From Zhihengliuella flava (lineage in GTDB: Bacteria; Actinomycetota; Actinomycetes; Actinomycetales; Micrococcaceae), in assembly GCF_015751895.1 (NCBI RefSeq), contig NZ_JADOTZ010000001.1:124001-188000 (forward strand): a stretch of DNA of 64,000 nucleotides, written 5' to 3'. This document shows positions 1 to 9,717 of this stretch, piece after piece; within the stretch, counting starts at the first letter, position 1, and every line of letters begins with the position of its first letter. Under the pieces are notes generated by a model. The model saw only the letters and a program-made list of their open reading frames with translations, was not told the DNA's origin and searched no databases. The position numbers were made by a program, and so were the translations under genes.

Positions 1-236
1 GCACCGGACCCATCGATGCGCTGGTGTCGATCCTGGCCCGTGAGGGCGTCGACGTCCGCGTTTTGGATTACACCGAGCATGCGCTCTCCGAAGGCGGAAC
101 GGCCACCGCGGCGGCGTATGTTGAGTGCGCCATCGGTGAGCGCGTCCTGTGGGGTGTCGGTATCGACGCCAATACGTCCACGGCCGCCATGAAGGCCGTC
201 ATCTCGGCCGTGAACCGCGCCATTCGGGACCAGTAG
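1..236 (+). CDS. leuA: 2-isopropylmalate synthase, C-terminal end (partial)
   Basis: Last 77 codons of a gene that enters from the left edge, read in the frame whose first full codon starts at base 3 and ending at TAG 234-236. The residues, including GPIDALV near the edge and the SEGGTATAAAYVEC stretch, match the C-terminal allosteric domain that binds leucine in LeuA, the enzyme that condenses 2-ketoisovalerate and acetyl-CoA at the first committed step of leucine synthesis. The catalytic TIM barrel lies outside the window. In Arthrobacter-like genomes leuA commonly precedes recO, as here. Confidence 0.9.
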   Translation, partial: TGPIDALVSILAREGVDVRVLDYTEHALSEGGTATAAAYVECAIGERVLWGVGIDANTSTAAMKAVISAVNRAIRDQ

Positions 237-338
237 TCCGGGCGAGGGCCGACGCACGACGACGCCGCCGCACCATGGGGTGCGCGGCGTCGTCGGCTAC
301 GGCCGTCTGGCCACACTCGGCGCGCGACGGCGATGGGC

Positions 339-350
339 CATAATGGAGCA
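339..350 (+). promoter_or_regulatory. Leaderless-type -10 element of recO
   Basis: CATAAT at 339-344 is followed by six bases and then the ATG at 351. There is no properly spaced Shine-Dalgarno sequence. This spacing is typical of leaderless actinobacterial mRNAs and supports 351 rather than the in-frame ATG at 333 as the start. Confidence 0.55.
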
Positions 351-1097
351 ATGCCTCGCTCCACGTTCGCCTCAACGTCGTATCGCACCCCCGCGATCGT
401 GTTGCGCACGTACAAGCTGGGGGAGGCCGACCGGATCATCGTCTTCCTGACTCCGAGCCATGGACAGGTGAGGGCCGTGGCCAAGGGCGTGCGGCGGACC
501 AGTTCAAAACTCGGTGCCACGCTGGAGCCCTTTATGCTGGTTGACGCCCAGATTTCCACCGGACGCAGCCTGCACATCGTCACCCAAGCCCAACTGCGCA
601 CCCCCTACGGCCAGGCGCTCGTGGCCGACTACCGGGCCTACACGTGCGCTCACGCCATGGTGGAGGTGGCCGAACACCTCACGGAAGATGAGGATACGGC
701 CGCCCAGTACCGGCTCCTGCACGGCGCCCTTGCCGCACTCGCGCGTGGCACCAAAGATCCCTCCTTGGTGCTGGATTCCTACCTCTTAAGGGCCCTTGCG
801 GCGGCGGGATGGCCTCCGAGCTTCGCGGCATGCGTTCGCTGCGGCGCCCCTGGCCCGCATCGGGCCGTCAACGTGCCCCTTGGAGGCTCTGTGTGCCCCG
901 AGTGCCGTCCCGCGGGGTCGGCCTCCCCGGCGCCGGCCACCGTGGACCTGCTGGACGCGCTCCTCAGGGGTGACTGGTCCCGGGCCGAGGCCGCAGAGCC
1001 ACAGGCCCGCGCACAGGCGGCCGCTTTCGTCGGAAACTACCTCCAGTGGCACCTCGAACGAGCGGTGAAGTCACTCAAGCACGTGGAAAGAGCATGA
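351..1097 (+). CDS. recO: DNA repair protein RecO
   Basis: 248 residues. RecO helps load RecA onto SSB-coated single-stranded DNA in RecF-pathway recombination repair. Seen here: an N-terminal OB-fold with the family-typical [12 protein letters not shown] and [12 protein letters not shown] stretches, a helical middle, and a four-cysteine zinc site (CVRC near residue 165 and CPEC about 23 residues later). Start chosen at ATG 351 because of the -10 element 6 bases upstream; ATG 333 would add six residues that do not look like the family. The stop overlaps the start of uppS (ATGA), so the two genes are probably translationally coupled. Confidence 0.95.
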   Translation: MPRSTFASTSYRTPAIVLRTYKLGEADRIIVFLTPSHGQVRAVAKGVRRTSSKLGATLEPFMLVDAQISTGRSLHIVTQAQLRTPYGQALVADYRAYTCAHAMVEVAEHLTEDEDTAAQYRLLHGALAALARGTKDPSLVLDSYLLRALAAAGWPPSFAACVRCGAPGPHRAVNVPLGGSVCPECRPAGSASPAPATVDLLDALLRGDWSRAEAAEPQARAQAAAFVGNYLQWHLERAVKSLKHVERA

Positions 1098-1906
1098 TGC
1101 AGATTCAGCGAAGCGCCGGCCGCCAGCCGGCTGTCCAGCGACCAGCCCCGCACCCCAGCGGGGCCGTACCGCCGCAGATTCCGAGGGACCTGATTCCGCG
1201 GCATGTGGCCATCGTGATGGATGGCAATGGGCGTTGGGCCAACCAGCAAGGCTTGCCACGGACTGAAGGGCACCGGGCCGGTGAGGCGGCGCTTCTCGAC
1301 GTGGTGGCCGGGGCTATTGAGTTGGGGATTGAGTACGTGAGCGTTTACGCGTTCTCCACGGAAAATTGGCGACGGAGTCCGGATGAAGTGCGGTTTCTGA
1401 TGGGGTTTTCTCGAGACGTGCTGCGCCGCCGCCGCGACCAATTGAATGAGTGGGGCGTGCGCATCAAATGGTCCGGGCGGGAACCGCGGCTGTGGAAGAG
1501 CGTCATCAAGGAGCTCAAGAGCGCCGAACGGTTGACCAGCGGTAATGACACCTGCCAGCTCACCATGTGCGTGAACTACGGAGGGCGGGCGGAAATCGTT
1601 GACGCGGTGCGAGCGATCGCCGATGACGTCGCGGCCGGGCGCGTCTCACCCAAGGGTCTTAACGAGCGAAGCCTCGCGAAGCACCTCTACGCGCCCGAGC
1701 TACCCGATGTTGACCTGTTCCTGCGCAGCTCGGGAGAGCAACGCACGTCAAACTTCCTGCTCTGGCAGTCGGCCTACGCGGAGATGGTGTTTCTTGACGT
1801 CCTGTGGCCCGACGTCGATCGCCGCACGCTGTGGGAAGCCGTCGAGATCTACGCACGCCGCGATCGACGCTACGGTGGGGCCATCGACCAGCCGCAGCAG
1901 TCCTGA
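1094..1906 (+). CDS. uppS: Isoprenyl transferase (cis-prenyl diphosphate synthase)
   Basis: 270 residues. It condenses isopentenyl diphosphate onto an allylic diphosphate to make the C50/C55 lipid carrier for peptidoglycan and other wall glycans. Diagnostic motifs: VMDGNGRWA near the N-terminus with the catalytic Asp, the [10 protein letters not shown] region, and the C-terminal [20 protein letters not shown] block. Two adjacent ATGs (1094, 1097) overlap the recO stop, with GGAAAG upstream as the ribosome binding site. The first 30 residues are a Pro/Arg-rich extension common in actinobacterial members. A later gene in this window, uppP, recycles the same lipid carrier. Confidence 0.95.
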   Translation: MMQIQRSAGRQPAVQRPAPHPSGAVPPQIPRDLIPRHVAIVMDGNGRWANQQGLPRTEGHRAGEAALLDVVAGAIELGIEYVSVYAFSTENWRRSPDEVRFLMGFSRDVLRRRRDQLNEWGVRIKWSGREPRLWKSVIKELKSAERLTSGNDTCQLTMCVNYGGRAEIVDAVRAIADDVAAGRVSPKGLNERSLAKHLYAPELPDVDLFLRSSGEQRTSNFLLWQSAYAEMVFLDVLWPDVDRRTLWEAVEIYARRDRRYGGAIDQPQQS

Positions 1907-1913
1907 CGGCGGT

Positions 1914-3011
1914 TCATTCGGGCGCGGAGAGCCCACTGGCGTAGCCGGTGGCCCAGCTGCGAATGGCCGTAAACGCTTGCCGCCGCGGCTCAGGTTTGGA
2001 CGTGAAGACATCATGGGTCGCCCCGGGGATCTTCACAATGTTCACGTTGTGCCCGAGTTTGAGCGCACGCAGACGCGTGTCATCGACGTTGATGACGGTG
2101 TCTCCGGAGAGGTGCTCGAGCGTGAAGTGCGTGCTGATGACGGTGTGATCGCTGGTGAGGACCAGTACCGGCACCTCGATGGAGAGCCCTGCCGCGACCT
2201 TGCCGTGGCCTTCGAGTATTGCTGCCATCCACCCGGCGCGCACGTCGAAGGCGTAGCGCGGTCGCCAGAGGGGGTGAAGGTCCCAGGCGCCGAAGGCTTG
2301 ATTACTCAGGGACTGCCAGTAGTAATCCACCTCCGGCAGGGGCACAATCGCCCGGGGGCGGCGCCGAGCCACCCGCTCCATAATTCCAGTGGCCGCCAGC
2401 CGAACCACCCAGCTACCCTGTGTCTCCAACCACGGCGAATTGAGGATGAGCGCGTGAATCTCACCTGGGTGTCGGTCTGCCCAGAGGCTGGCGACGAGCC
2501 CGCCGGTCGAATGACCAGCGAGAATGATGCGTTCAACGTCGGGCACATCCGTGCGGATCGCCGTGATGGCCGCACCGATGTCGCCGTCGTACTCCTGAAG
2601 CCGGTCCGTGAAACCAGCGTTTTGCCATGGGCGCAGACCGCGCCCGTAACGCCGCAGGTCGAGGGCATAGAACCGCGCTCCCAGCCCATCGAAGAATTCG
2701 GCAATCTCAGTGTTGTAGAAGTAGTCGCTCCATCCGTGGATGTACAGCACGGCGGTGCGCGGGCGGCGCCGGGCGAACGGCCACCGCGGAAATTCGAACC
2801 ACTCCGCGTCGCGCCGGTAACGGACGAGCCCCGCGACGAGGTCAGTGCCGTAGCGCTCACGCTCGGCGGCGCTAGCGTGCCCCGCGTCCGGATCCTCACC
2901 GAGGTGCAGGTGCGTGTAGGTGTATCCAGAGCCCAAGACGTCGTCGCGCCACTGCCCGGCGGGAACGGTCGGCGCGTAGTCAGTCATCGTCGCAGCGGAA
3001 ACTTGGTCCAT
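1914..3011 (-). CDS. Alpha/beta hydrolase (lysophospholipase/serine aminopeptidase type)
   Basis: 365 residues. The fold is that of an alpha/beta hydrolase: the oxyanion-side strand VLYIHGWSDY, the nucleophile elbow GHSTGG, and a C-terminal PGATHDVF supplying the likely catalytic His. The general pattern resembles the serine aminopeptidase S33/hydrolase-4 group, whose members act on lysophospholipids or monoacylglycerols, but the substrate cannot be told from sequence. Start at ATG 3011 is preceded by TATGCT at 3023-3018 with a 6-base gap, a leaderless arrangement. The gene converges on uppS with only 7 bases between the stops. Confidence 0.8.
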   Translation of the reverse strand: MDQVSAATMTDYAPTVPAGQWRDDVLGSGYTYTHLHLGEDPDAGHASAAERERYGTDLVAGLVRYRRDAEWFEFPRWPFARRRPRTAVLYIHGWSDYFYNTEIAEFFDGLGARFYALDLRRYGRGLRPWQNAGFTDRLQEYDGDIGAAITAIRTDVPDVERIILAGHSTGGLVASLWADRHPGEIHALILNSPWLETQGSWVVRLAATGIMERVARRRPRAIVPLPEVDYYWQSLSNQAFGAWDLHPLWRPRYAFDVRAGWMAAILEGHGKVAAGLSIEVPVLVLTSDHTVISTHFTLEHLSGDTVINVDDTRLRALKLGHNVNIVKIPGATHDVFTSKPEPRRQAFTAIRSWATGYASGLSAPE

Positions 3012-3156
3012 GCCACGAGCATATCGATCAGCCTCCTCACCTGCGACGGGTCGTGCGGCGGGACAGGTCAGCGTGCCATGAGCCAGCAGTGCCGAAGGAC
3101 TACACGTGAGGGAGGGAAGTTGGCGACTTCGCTTGCCACGGGAGAAACTGTTGCCC

Positions 3157-4224
3157 ATGCGCATCTATCCCGCCGTTTTCCGTCTTGTCTTCTCCCGTAT
3201 GGATCCGGAGCGGGCCCATCACCTAGCGTTCTCCGCCATCCGAGCCGCTGAACGGGTTCGCGCGTCAACGCTCCTCCGCCGATTCACGCGGCCAGACCCG
3301 TCGCTGGGACGGACCGTCATGGGGATCGACTTCCCGTCCCCCTTTGGGCTGGCCGCTGGCTTCGACAAGCAGGGACACGGGGTGGCCGCCTTGGCCGATC
3401 TCGGGTTCGGCCACATCGAGGTGGGCACGATTACCGCACACGCTCAACCGGGCAATCCCGCACCGCGGCTCTTCCGCCTGATTGAGGACCGGGCGGTCAT
3501 TAATCGGATGGGATTCAACAACGACGGGGCGAGCGCTGTGGCGCCACGCATCCAAGCAGTCCGGCCGGTCCTCGCCGAGCGGTTTGGCACGGCCCGCCCC
3601 GTCGTGGGCGTCAACATTGGCAAAACCAAAAAAGTGGACCTCGACGAGGCAGTCGAAGACTACCGGGCGAGCACGCGGCAACTGGCCCCGCATGCCGACT
3701 ACCTCGTGGTGAATGTCAGCTCGCCCAACACGCCAGGGCTGCGCTTGCTGCAAAGCGTGGAAACACTTCGCCCGTTGCTTGTCGCCGTTCGTGAGGAGGC
3801 CGATGCCGTCACGAAGCAGCGGGTGCCGCTGCTGGTGAAGATTGCCCCTGATTTGGCCGATGCTGATCTCAGCGAGGTGGCGGCGCTGGTCGGCGAACTC
3901 GGGCTCGACGGCGTTATCGCCACCAACACGACCATCGAACGGACCGGACTGCGCGCCGCGGATGCGCGGATCCAGGAGATCGGAGCTGGCGGGCTCTCCG
4001 GCGCACCGCTCAAAACGCGCTCTCTGGCCGTGCTGAAACAACTCCGCCGCGAACTGCCCGAGGATGCCGTCATCATCTCCGTCGGTGGTGTTGAGACGGG
4101 ACAGGAGGTGCACGCGCGATTGCGTGCTGGCGCGGATCTGGTGCAGGGATACACGGCGTTCCTGTATGAAGGTCCGCTCTGGGCAGCCCACATCAACAGG
4201 TATCTGGCCCGGCATCTGCGCTAG
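3157..4224 (+). CDS. pyrD: Quinone-dependent dihydroorotate dehydrogenase (class 2)
   Basis: 355 residues. Oxidises dihydroorotate to orotate in pyrimidine synthesis, passing electrons through FMN to the membrane quinone pool. The sequence shows a membrane-associating N-terminal helix (IYPAVFRLVFSRMDPERAH), FGLAAGFDKQG, QPGNPAPRLFRL, NRMGFNNDG, the active-site serine region NVSSPNTPGL, and FMN-phosphate loops near the end (IISVGGVETG). This is the class 2 layout. ATG 3157 follows GGAGAA at 3141-3146. A perfect 22-bp hairpin lies just after the stop. Confidence 0.96.
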   Translation: MRIYPAVFRLVFSRMDPERAHHLAFSAIRAAERVRASTLLRRFTRPDPSLGRTVMGIDFPSPFGLAAGFDKQGHGVAALADLGFGHIEVGTITAHAQPGNPAPRLFRLIEDRAVINRMGFNNDGASAVAPRIQAVRPVLAERFGTARPVVGVNIGKTKKVDLDEAVEDYRASTRQLAPHADYLVVNVSSPNTPGLRLLQSVETLRPLLVAVREEADAVTKQRVPLLVKIAPDLADADLSEVAALVGELGLDGVIATNTTIERTGLRAADARIQEIGAGGLSGAPLKTRSLAVLKQLRRELPEDAVIISVGGVETGQEVHARLRAGADLVQGYTAFLYEGPLWAAHINRYLARHLR

Positions 4225-4260
4225 CGTGTCGGGAACATCTGCGGCGTGCGCGGGTTCTCC

Positions 4261-4306
4261 AGACGACGGCGGCCGGTCACCTCAAGGTGACCGGCCGCCG
4301 TCGTCT
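4261..4306. terminator. Bidirectional hairpin between pyrD and the DUF3043 gene
   Basis: Arms 4261-4282 and 4285-4306 are perfect 22-bp complements separated by two bases (CA). It lies between two convergent genes, so it can end transcripts from both sides. There is no U-run on either side. Confidence 0.8.
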
Positions 4307-4337
4307 GCGGGACGAAGTCGCTGCTTGCAGTGGAGGC

Positions 4338-4937
4338 CTATTCGCGAGGCGCCTGGCCGCGCTTGACCTGTGGCTTGGGCAGGCGCATTTTCCGGAACTG
4401 CAGCCCGCGCATTGCGGCGTACCAGAGCACGCCGCGTTCATTCTCACCAAACTTCGCAATGAGGCGCTTCTTCAACAGGCGCGTCATGATGAACGCGTCG
4501 ATGACGGTGATCAGCAGGATGACCCACAGGGCGATGGTGATGTTGGCCTGCACGGCCAAGTTGTTGGCCATCGTGAAGGAAAAGATGAGGAACGCGAAGA
4601 TGATGATCATGAGGAACTCGCCGACCATCCAGCGAGAGTCCACGAAGTCCCGTGCAAATCGCTTCTGCGGACCCTTGTCGCGCGGCATCATGTAGCGCTC
4701 GTCGCCGGTTTCGTTGGCCAAGCGCAGCCGCTCTTGGGCCTCGATCCGACGCTGACGCTCAGCCTGCTTGCGCGCCTTCTTATCCGAGGGCACCAGCGGG
4801 CGCTTATTCAGGGCCTCCTGTTGACTACGCTTCGGCGTGGGGCCCTTTTTGCCAGCAGGGCGCGGCTCGGGGGTCTCTGCGGGGTTCTCTACGGCCGCGG
4901 GTTCCTGGGCGGCCTCATCCTTGTTGCGTCCAAACAC
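4338..4937 (-). CDS. DUF3043 domain membrane protein
   Basis: 199 residues. The N-terminal half is a charged, Lys/Arg/Glu-rich cytoplasmic segment including GPTPKRSQQEALNKRPLV, a block typical of the actinobacterial DUF3043 family. Two transmembrane helices follow (around residues 107-127 and 134-154), then a basic tail. No function is established for the family. The GTG start at 4937 is preceded by TAGACT at 4949-4944 with 6 bases between, so the mRNA is probably leaderless. It is divergent from the M20 dipeptidase gene. Confidence 0.85.
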   Translation of the reverse strand: MFGRNKDEAAQEPAAVENPAETPEPRPAGKKGPTPKRSQQEALNKRPLVPSDKKARKQAERQRRIEAQERLRLANETGDERYMMPRDKGPQKRFARDFVDSRWMVGEFLMIIIFAFLIFSFTMANNLAVQANITIALWVILLITVIDAFIMTRLLKKRLIAKFGENERGVLWYAAMRGLQFRKMRLPKPQVKRGQAPRE

Positions 4938-5039
4938 CCCAGAAGTCTATCCGGCCCGGGCCGCAGCGCCGAATGCGGCGGTGGTCTTCATCACGGCGGT
5001 GGGGGAGGAGCAGAGGGCAGCAGCGTTAGGCTGGACATC

Positions 5040-6455
5040 ATGAGCACACCAGCAGAAACCGTAGATGTAGAGGCGATCGCCGCGCGGGTCCGGGAGGAGT
5101 TTTCCCGCACTCTGGATGACCTGAAGTCACTCGTCCGGATTCCAGGCGTCGCGTGGGATTCCTTCGACGCCGAGGACTTGGCGCGCAGTGCCGAAGAAGT
5201 CGCCGCTCTTGTGCGCAGCACCGGCATCGAGGATGTTCAGATCCTCACCGCGGAAAAGGAAGGTGGAGGCACCGGCAGCCCGGCCGTCGTGGCCCGCCGG
5301 CCAGCAAAAGCTGGCAAACCCACGATCATGCTGTACGCGCATCACGACGTGCAGCCGCCCGGGGATGCTTCGCTCTGGAACACGCCCGCTTTCGAGCCGA
5401 CGCAGGTGGGGGACCGGTTGTACGGTCGCGGGGCTGCGGATGACAAGGCGGGCATTATGGTCCATATTGCCTCGCTGCGCGCGGTCTTGAACGTCGTCGA
5501 GGACTTTGGGGTCGGCGTGACGTTCTTCTTTGAGGGCGAAGAAGAGGCCGGCTCTCCGAGCTTCCGTCACTTCCTTGAAAAGTACCGGGACCTGCTCGTG
5601 GCAGACGCCATCGTTGTCGCCGATTCCACCAACTGGAAGGTTGGCACGCCAGCTTTGACGACCAGCCTGCGCGGGGTGTGTGCCGCCGAGGTAGAGGTTC
5701 GTGTGCTGGAGCATGCAGTGCATTCCGGAATGTTTGGCGGTCCAGTGCTGGATGCCCCGACTATTGCGGCCCGGTTGATCAGTACCTTCCACGACGACGA
5801 CGGTGCGGTCGCTATCGACGGACTGGTCAGTCACGAGAGCGCCGAGGTGGACTATCCGGAGGCCGACTTCCGGCAGGATGCGTCCGTCGTCGAGGGCTAC
5901 CGGCTCGCCGGCAAGGGGGCGTTGGCGGATCGGCTCTGGAATAAACCGGCACTGTCCATCATTGGCATGGATATCCCGGCCGTTGAGGTCTCGTCCAACA
6001 CCTTGCTGCCCGTCGCACGGTTCAAGGTCAGCATTCGCCTCGCCCCCGGCCAGGACACGGAGCAAGCGGCCAACGCCTTGACCCGGCACATCGAAGCTCA
6101 GGAGGTCTTCGGCGCACACGTGACGGTGGACATCACGGAGTCCGGGCAGCCCTTTGCCGCGGACACGACGCAACCGGTGACCCAGGCGTGCCTGTGGGCC
6201 CTGCAACAGGCCTGGGACGTTGCTCCCGTGCAGATCGGCGTCGGCGGATCGATTCCGTTCATCGCGGACTTGCGCGACGTCTTCGCTGACGCGCAAATAT
6301 TGGTCACCGGCGTCGAGGATCCGGATTCGCGAGCCCACAGCGCCAATGAGTCCTTGCATGTGGGTGATTTCGAACGAGCTGTGACGGCCGAGGCGCTGCT
6401 GTTAGCCCAGATGAATATTCAGGGGATGTCACAGGGCGCCGCACCCGTAGAATAG
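5040..6455 (+). CDS. M20 family dipeptidase
   Basis: 471 residues. A two-zinc exopeptidase of the M20 family, close to bacterial Xaa-dipeptidases. Metal and catalytic motifs: HHDVQPP (first zinc His and catalytic Asp), GRGAADDKAG (bridging Asp), EGEEEAGS (general base Glu pair). The middle is the usual dimerisation lid, and the C-terminus has GGSIPFIADL. The open frame extends upstream, but ATG 5040 is the right start: TAGGCT at 5027-5032 lies 7 bases before it and family similarity begins there. Probably hydrolyses dipeptides in the cytoplasm; exact specificity unknown. Confidence 0.88.
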   Translation: MSTPAETVDVEAIAARVREEFSRTLDDLKSLVRIPGVAWDSFDAEDLARSAEEVAALVRSTGIEDVQILTAEKEGGGTGSPAVVARRPAKAGKPTIMLYAHHDVQPPGDASLWNTPAFEPTQVGDRLYGRGAADDKAGIMVHIASLRAVLNVVEDFGVGVTFFFEGEEEAGSPSFRHFLEKYRDLLVADAIVVADSTNWKVGTPALTTSLRGVCAAEVEVRVLEHAVHSGMFGGPVLDAPTIAARLISTFHDDDGAVAIDGLVSHESAEVDYPEADFRQDASVVEGYRLAGKGALADRLWNKPALSIIGMDIPAVEVSSNTLLPVARFKVSIRLAPGQDTEQAANALTRHIEAQEVFGAHVTVDITESGQPFAADTTQPVTQACLWALQQAWDVAPVQIGVGGSIPFIADLRDVFADAQILVTGVEDPDSRAHSANESLHVGDFERAVTAEALLLAQMNIQGMSQGAAPVE

Positions 6456-6513
6456 ATACCGAAAGGCCGCTGCGGCCGTCCCCGCAGCGACCGACACCAG
6501 TTATGGAGGAACA

Positions 6514-6888
6514 ATGACCGCCACAACCAATGAATCCACTGCGGACGCCACCGAGCTGCCATCACACGAGGTTCAACTGTCAGATGTCGCGGCAGAGAAG
6601 GTGCGGAGCCTACTCGAGCAGGAGGGACGCACGGACCTTCGCCTGCGCGTCGCCGTCCAGCCGGGCGGCTGCTCCGGCCTGATCTACCAGCTCTACTTCG
6701 ACGAGCGCATTCTGGACGGCGATGCTGTCTGTGAGTTCGACGGCGTGGAGGTCGTCGTCGACAAGATGAGCGTGCCCTACCTGAACGGTGCAGCCATTGA
6801 CTTCGAGGACACGATTTCGAAGCAGGGCTTCACGATTGACAACCCGAACGCAGGCGGCTCCTGCGCTTGCGGCGATTCGTTCCATTGA
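6514..6888 (+). CDS. erpA: Iron-sulfur cluster insertion protein (A-type carrier)
   Basis: 124 residues. HesB/IscA/ErpA family carrier that receives Fe-S clusters and passes them to target enzymes. The three conserved cysteines are present: one in VQPGGCSGLIY and the CAC pair in the C-terminal GGSCACGDSF. The N-terminal 20 residues are a Thr/Ala-rich tail typical of actinobacterial members. ATG 6514 follows a strong GGAGGA at 6504-6509. Its position just before the cytochrome oxidase genes is a common actinobacterial order, but a terminator separates them. Confidence 0.92.
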   Translation: MTATTNESTADATELPSHEVQLSDVAAEKVRSLLEQEGRTDLRLRVAVQPGGCSGLIYQLYFDERILDGDAVCEFDGVEVVVDKMSVPYLNGAAIDFEDTISKQGFTIDNPNAGGSCACGDSFH

Positions 6889-6909
6889 GTTCGTTCCCCG
6901 CGGGGAGTC

Positions 6910-6951
6910 ACTCCGGCGGGACCAGTAGCAACAAACTGGGCCCGCCGGAGT
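6910..6951 (+). terminator. Terminator after erpA
   Basis: Outer arms 6910-6920 and 6941-6951 (11 bp) enclose inner arms 6922-6926 and 6935-6939 (5 bp) with one A/G mismatch. TTT follows directly. Confidence 0.7.
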
Positions 6952-7114
6952 TTCAGTCGGCAAAGAGCGGCGTCACAAGGTAAGCTCTACAGCGGGTAGT
7001 AAAACTATGCTTGCTCCTGCGAAGCCAGAGGTGCGTCTACTAAGGGCCGAGGGTCCTGCGGCGATGGCCAAGTCGGAGAGTCATTCAGCACAAAAAGAAG
7101 AGGAAGGGCCGTCT

Positions 7115-7990
7115 GTGAGTTCGCAAGACCGAACCAGCAGCCGTCGCTCGGCGAGGGCCAAAGTAGTCGCCCTAGGTGCCGCCGGCGCGTTGTTGTTGAC
7201 GGGTTGTTCGGAGCAGGTCCAGCGGGGCTGGCTGCCGAACGAAGATCGGGATACCACCAATCACACGGGGATGTTGCAGGACCTATGGGTCAACTCGTGG
7301 ATTGCTGCTCTCGCCATTGGACTCCTGACCTGGGGTCTGATCATTTGGTGCATCGTCGCCTATCGGCGCCGCAAGAACGACACGGGGTACCCGCGCCAGC
7401 TCAGCTACAACCTTCCGCTGGAGATTTTCTACACGGCTGTGCCGCTCATGCTGGTCATCACGCTGTTCATCTTCTCGGACTCGACGCAGCGCACGGTTGA
7501 TGAGCCGGTCGACTCGCCGCTCGTGGTAGACGTTCGTGCCAAGCAATGGTCCTGGGATTTCAACTACTCGTACGAAGGCCAAGAGGCCTACTACGCGGGC
7601 ATTCAGGGACACCTCACCGGTGAGGAGGGCGTCGAGGAAGAGCTGCCGACGCTGTACCTGCCGGTCGATGTCCCGGTGACGTTCGAACTCAACAGCCGTG
7701 ACGTCATCCACTCATTCTGGATCCCAGCCTTCCTGCAGAAGCTGGACATGATTCCCGGGAAGACCAACTACATCTATCTCACCCCTCAAGTTGAGGGCAC
7801 CTTCCAGGGCAAGTGCACGGAGCTGTGCGGCGAGTACCACTCGGAGATGCTCTTCAACGTTGAGGTGGTTTCCGAAGCCGAATTCCAGCAGCACTTGGAC
7901 TCCCTGCCTGAGGGTCACCTGGGCGAGGAGTACGACCGCAAGCCGGGCGAGGTCGCCCAGCTCAGCACGAGCCACGGCGAAGGGGAGTAG
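7115..7990 (+). CDS. ctaC: Cytochrome c oxidase subunit II (aa3-type), lipoprotein
   Basis: 291 residues. Carries the binuclear CuA centre that takes electrons from cytochrome c. A lipoprotein signal ends at LLLTGC (lipobox cysteine about residue 31), then two transmembrane helices (IAALAIGLLTWGLIIWCIVAY; IFYTAVPLMLVITLFIF). The CuA ligands are in CTELCGEYHSEM. The open frame begins at 7007, but GTG 7115 has AGAAGAGGAAGG just upstream and gives a normal signal peptide. Operon with ctaD (6-bp gap) and ctaF. In actinobacteria this oxidase forms a supercomplex with the bc1 complex encoded at 11.3-14.9 kb. Confidence 0.94.
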   Translation: MSSQDRTSSRRSARAKVVALGAAGALLLTGCSEQVQRGWLPNEDRDTTNHTGMLQDLWVNSWIAALAIGLLTWGLIIWCIVAYRRRKNDTGYPRQLSYNLPLEIFYTAVPLMLVITLFIFSDSTQRTVDEPVDSPLVVDVRAKQWSWDFNYSYEGQEAYYAGIQGHLTGEEGVEEELPTLYLPVDVPVTFELNSRDVIHSFWIPAFLQKLDMIPGKTNYIYLTPQVEGTFQGKCTELCGEYHSEMLFNVEVVSEAEFQQHLDSLPEGHLGEEYDRKPGEVAQLSTSHGEGE

Positions 7991-7996
7991 GAGAAC

Positions 7997-9715
7997 ATGA
8001 CTACCTACGAATACGCCACGGATGAGGCGAAGGCCGTCGCGCCGCGCGTGGTCCCGCAATCCAAGGGACGCATCATCGTCAATTGGATCACCTCAACGGA
8101 CCACAAGACGATCGGCTACATGTACCTGATCGCCTCGTTCTTGTTCTTCTGCATCGGTGGCGTCATGGCGCTACTGATTCGCGCCGAGCTCTTCGAGCCG
8201 GGTATGAACATCTTGCAGTCCAAGGAGCAGTACAACCAGCTCTTCACGATGCACGGCACCGTGATGCTGCTGATGTTTGCCACGCCGCTCTTTGCGGGCT
8301 TTGCCAACGTGATCATGCCGCTGCAAATCGGGTCGCCGGACGTCGTCTTCCCGCGTTTGAACGCACTGGCCTTGTGGCTCTTTATCTTCGGATCCAGCAT
8401 CGCCGTGGCTGGCTACCTCACCCCGCAGGGCGCCGCGTCCTTCGGTTGGTTTGCGTATGCCCCGTTGTCGAACACCACCTTCAGCCCCGGCGTGGGTGGG
8501 GACCTGTGGGTCTTTGGACTTGCACTGTCCGGCTTCGGTACCATCCTGGGCGCCGTCAACTTCATTACCACCATCATCTGCCTGCGTGCGCCGGGCATGA
8601 CCATGTGGCGTATGCCGATCTTCACCTGGAACGTCCTGATCACCGCCATTCTGGTGCTGATGGCCTTCCCGCCACTGGCTGCCGCGCTGTTCGCACTCGG
8701 TGCCGATCGCCGCTTCGGGGCACACATCTTTGACCCCGAGTCAAGCGGGCCGATCCTGTGGCAGCACCTCTTCTGGTTCTTCGGCCATCCCGAGGTCTAC
8801 ATCATCGCGCTGCCGTTCTTCGGCATCGTCTCGGAGATCTTCCCGGTCTTCAGCCGCAAGCCGATCTTCGGCTACAAGGGCTTGGTCTACGCAACGATTG
8901 GTATCGCGGCGCTTTCCGTGGCGGTGTGGGCACACCACATGTACGTCACGGGCTCCGTGCTCCTGCCGTTCTTCGGCTTCATGACGATGCTGATCGCCGT
9001 GCCGACGGGCGTGAAGTTCTTCAACTGGATCGGAACGCTTTGGCGAGGTTCCATCACGTTCGAAACGCCGATGCTGTGGAGCATCGGGTTTATGGCCACG
9101 TTCCTTTTCGGCGGTCTGACGGGCATTATTCTCTCGGCCCCGCCGCTGGACTTCCACCTCTCCGACACCTACTTCGTCGTGGCGCACTTCCACTACGTTG
9201 TCTTCGGAACTGTGGTCTTCGCGATGTTTGCCGGGTTCTACTTCTGGTGGCCCAAGTGGACGGGCAAGATGCTCAACGAACGCCTCGGCAAGATCCATTT
9301 CTGGCTCTTGTTCATCGGCTTCCACGGCACCTTCCTGATTCAGCACTGGTTGGGCGTGATGGGTATGCCGCGACGCTATGCCGACTACCTCGTCGAGGAC
9401 GGATTCACCACCATGAACCAGTTCTCCACGGTGTTCGCCTTCATCCTCGGCTTGTCCATGATTCCGTTCTTCTGGAACGTGTGGATTACCGCTCGTCACG
9501 GGCGCAAGGTTGAGGTAGACGATCCGTGGGGCTTCGGAGGGTCGCTGGAGTGGGCCACGTCGTGCCCGCCGCCGCGTCACAACTTCCACTCGATCCCACG
9601 CATCCGCTCCGAGCGTCCCGCATTGGATCTGCACCACCCTGAGCTGACGGGACGCACGACCCCGACCAGCGCAGCGGGTAAGGTTTTCGGCCCGGCTGAC
9701 CAGAAGGACAAGTAA
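7997..9715 (+). CDS. ctaD: Cytochrome c oxidase subunit I
   Basis: 572 residues, twelve transmembrane helices. Catalytic subunit of the aa3 oxidase holding haem a and the haem a3-CuB centre where O2 is reduced. Recognisable motifs are the haem a ligand region [21 protein letters not shown] with the His-Tyr crosslink pair, the CuB histidines WAHHMY, and the late haem ligands in [11 protein letters not shown]. The ribosome binding site AGGAGA overlaps the ctaC stop. The C-terminal 40 residues are a soluble Pro-rich tail usual in actinobacteria. Confidence 0.97.
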   Translation: MTTYEYATDEAKAVAPRVVPQSKGRIIVNWITSTDHKTIGYMYLIASFLFFCIGGVMALLIRAELFEPGMNILQSKEQYNQLFTMHGTVMLLMFATPLFAGFANVIMPLQIGSPDVVFPRLNALALWLFIFGSSIAVAGYLTPQGAASFGWFAYAPLSNTTFSPGVGGDLWVFGLALSGFGTILGAVNFITTIICLRAPGMTMWRMPIFTWNVLITAILVLMAFPPLAAALFALGADRRFGAHIFDPESSGPILWQHLFWFFGHPEVYIIALPFFGIVSEIFPVFSRKPIFGYKGLVYATIGIAALSVAVWAHHMYVTGSVLLPFFGFMTMLIAVPTGVKFFNWIGTLWRGSITFETPMLWSIGFMATFLFGGLTGIILSAPPLDFHLSDTYFVVAHFHYVVFGTVVFAMFAGFYFWWPKWTGKMLNERLGKIHFWLLFIGFHGTFLIQHWLGVMGMPRRYADYLVEDGFTTMNQFSTVFAFILGLSMIPFFWNVWITARHGRKVEVDDPWGFGGSLEWATSCPPPRHNFHSIPRIRSERPALDLHHPELTGRTTPTSAAGKVFGPADQKDK

Positions 9716-9717
9716 CC

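Noticed and set aside
1599-3251. 550-codon open frame on the plus strand
   Set aside because: It runs antisense to the alpha/beta hydrolase and overlaps uppS in another frame; composition is that of a shadow frame, with no domain.
4287-5039. N-terminal extension of the M20 dipeptidase frame
   Set aside because: It overlaps the opposite-strand DUF3043 gene and the pyrD terminator; family similarity and a -10 element place the start at 5040.
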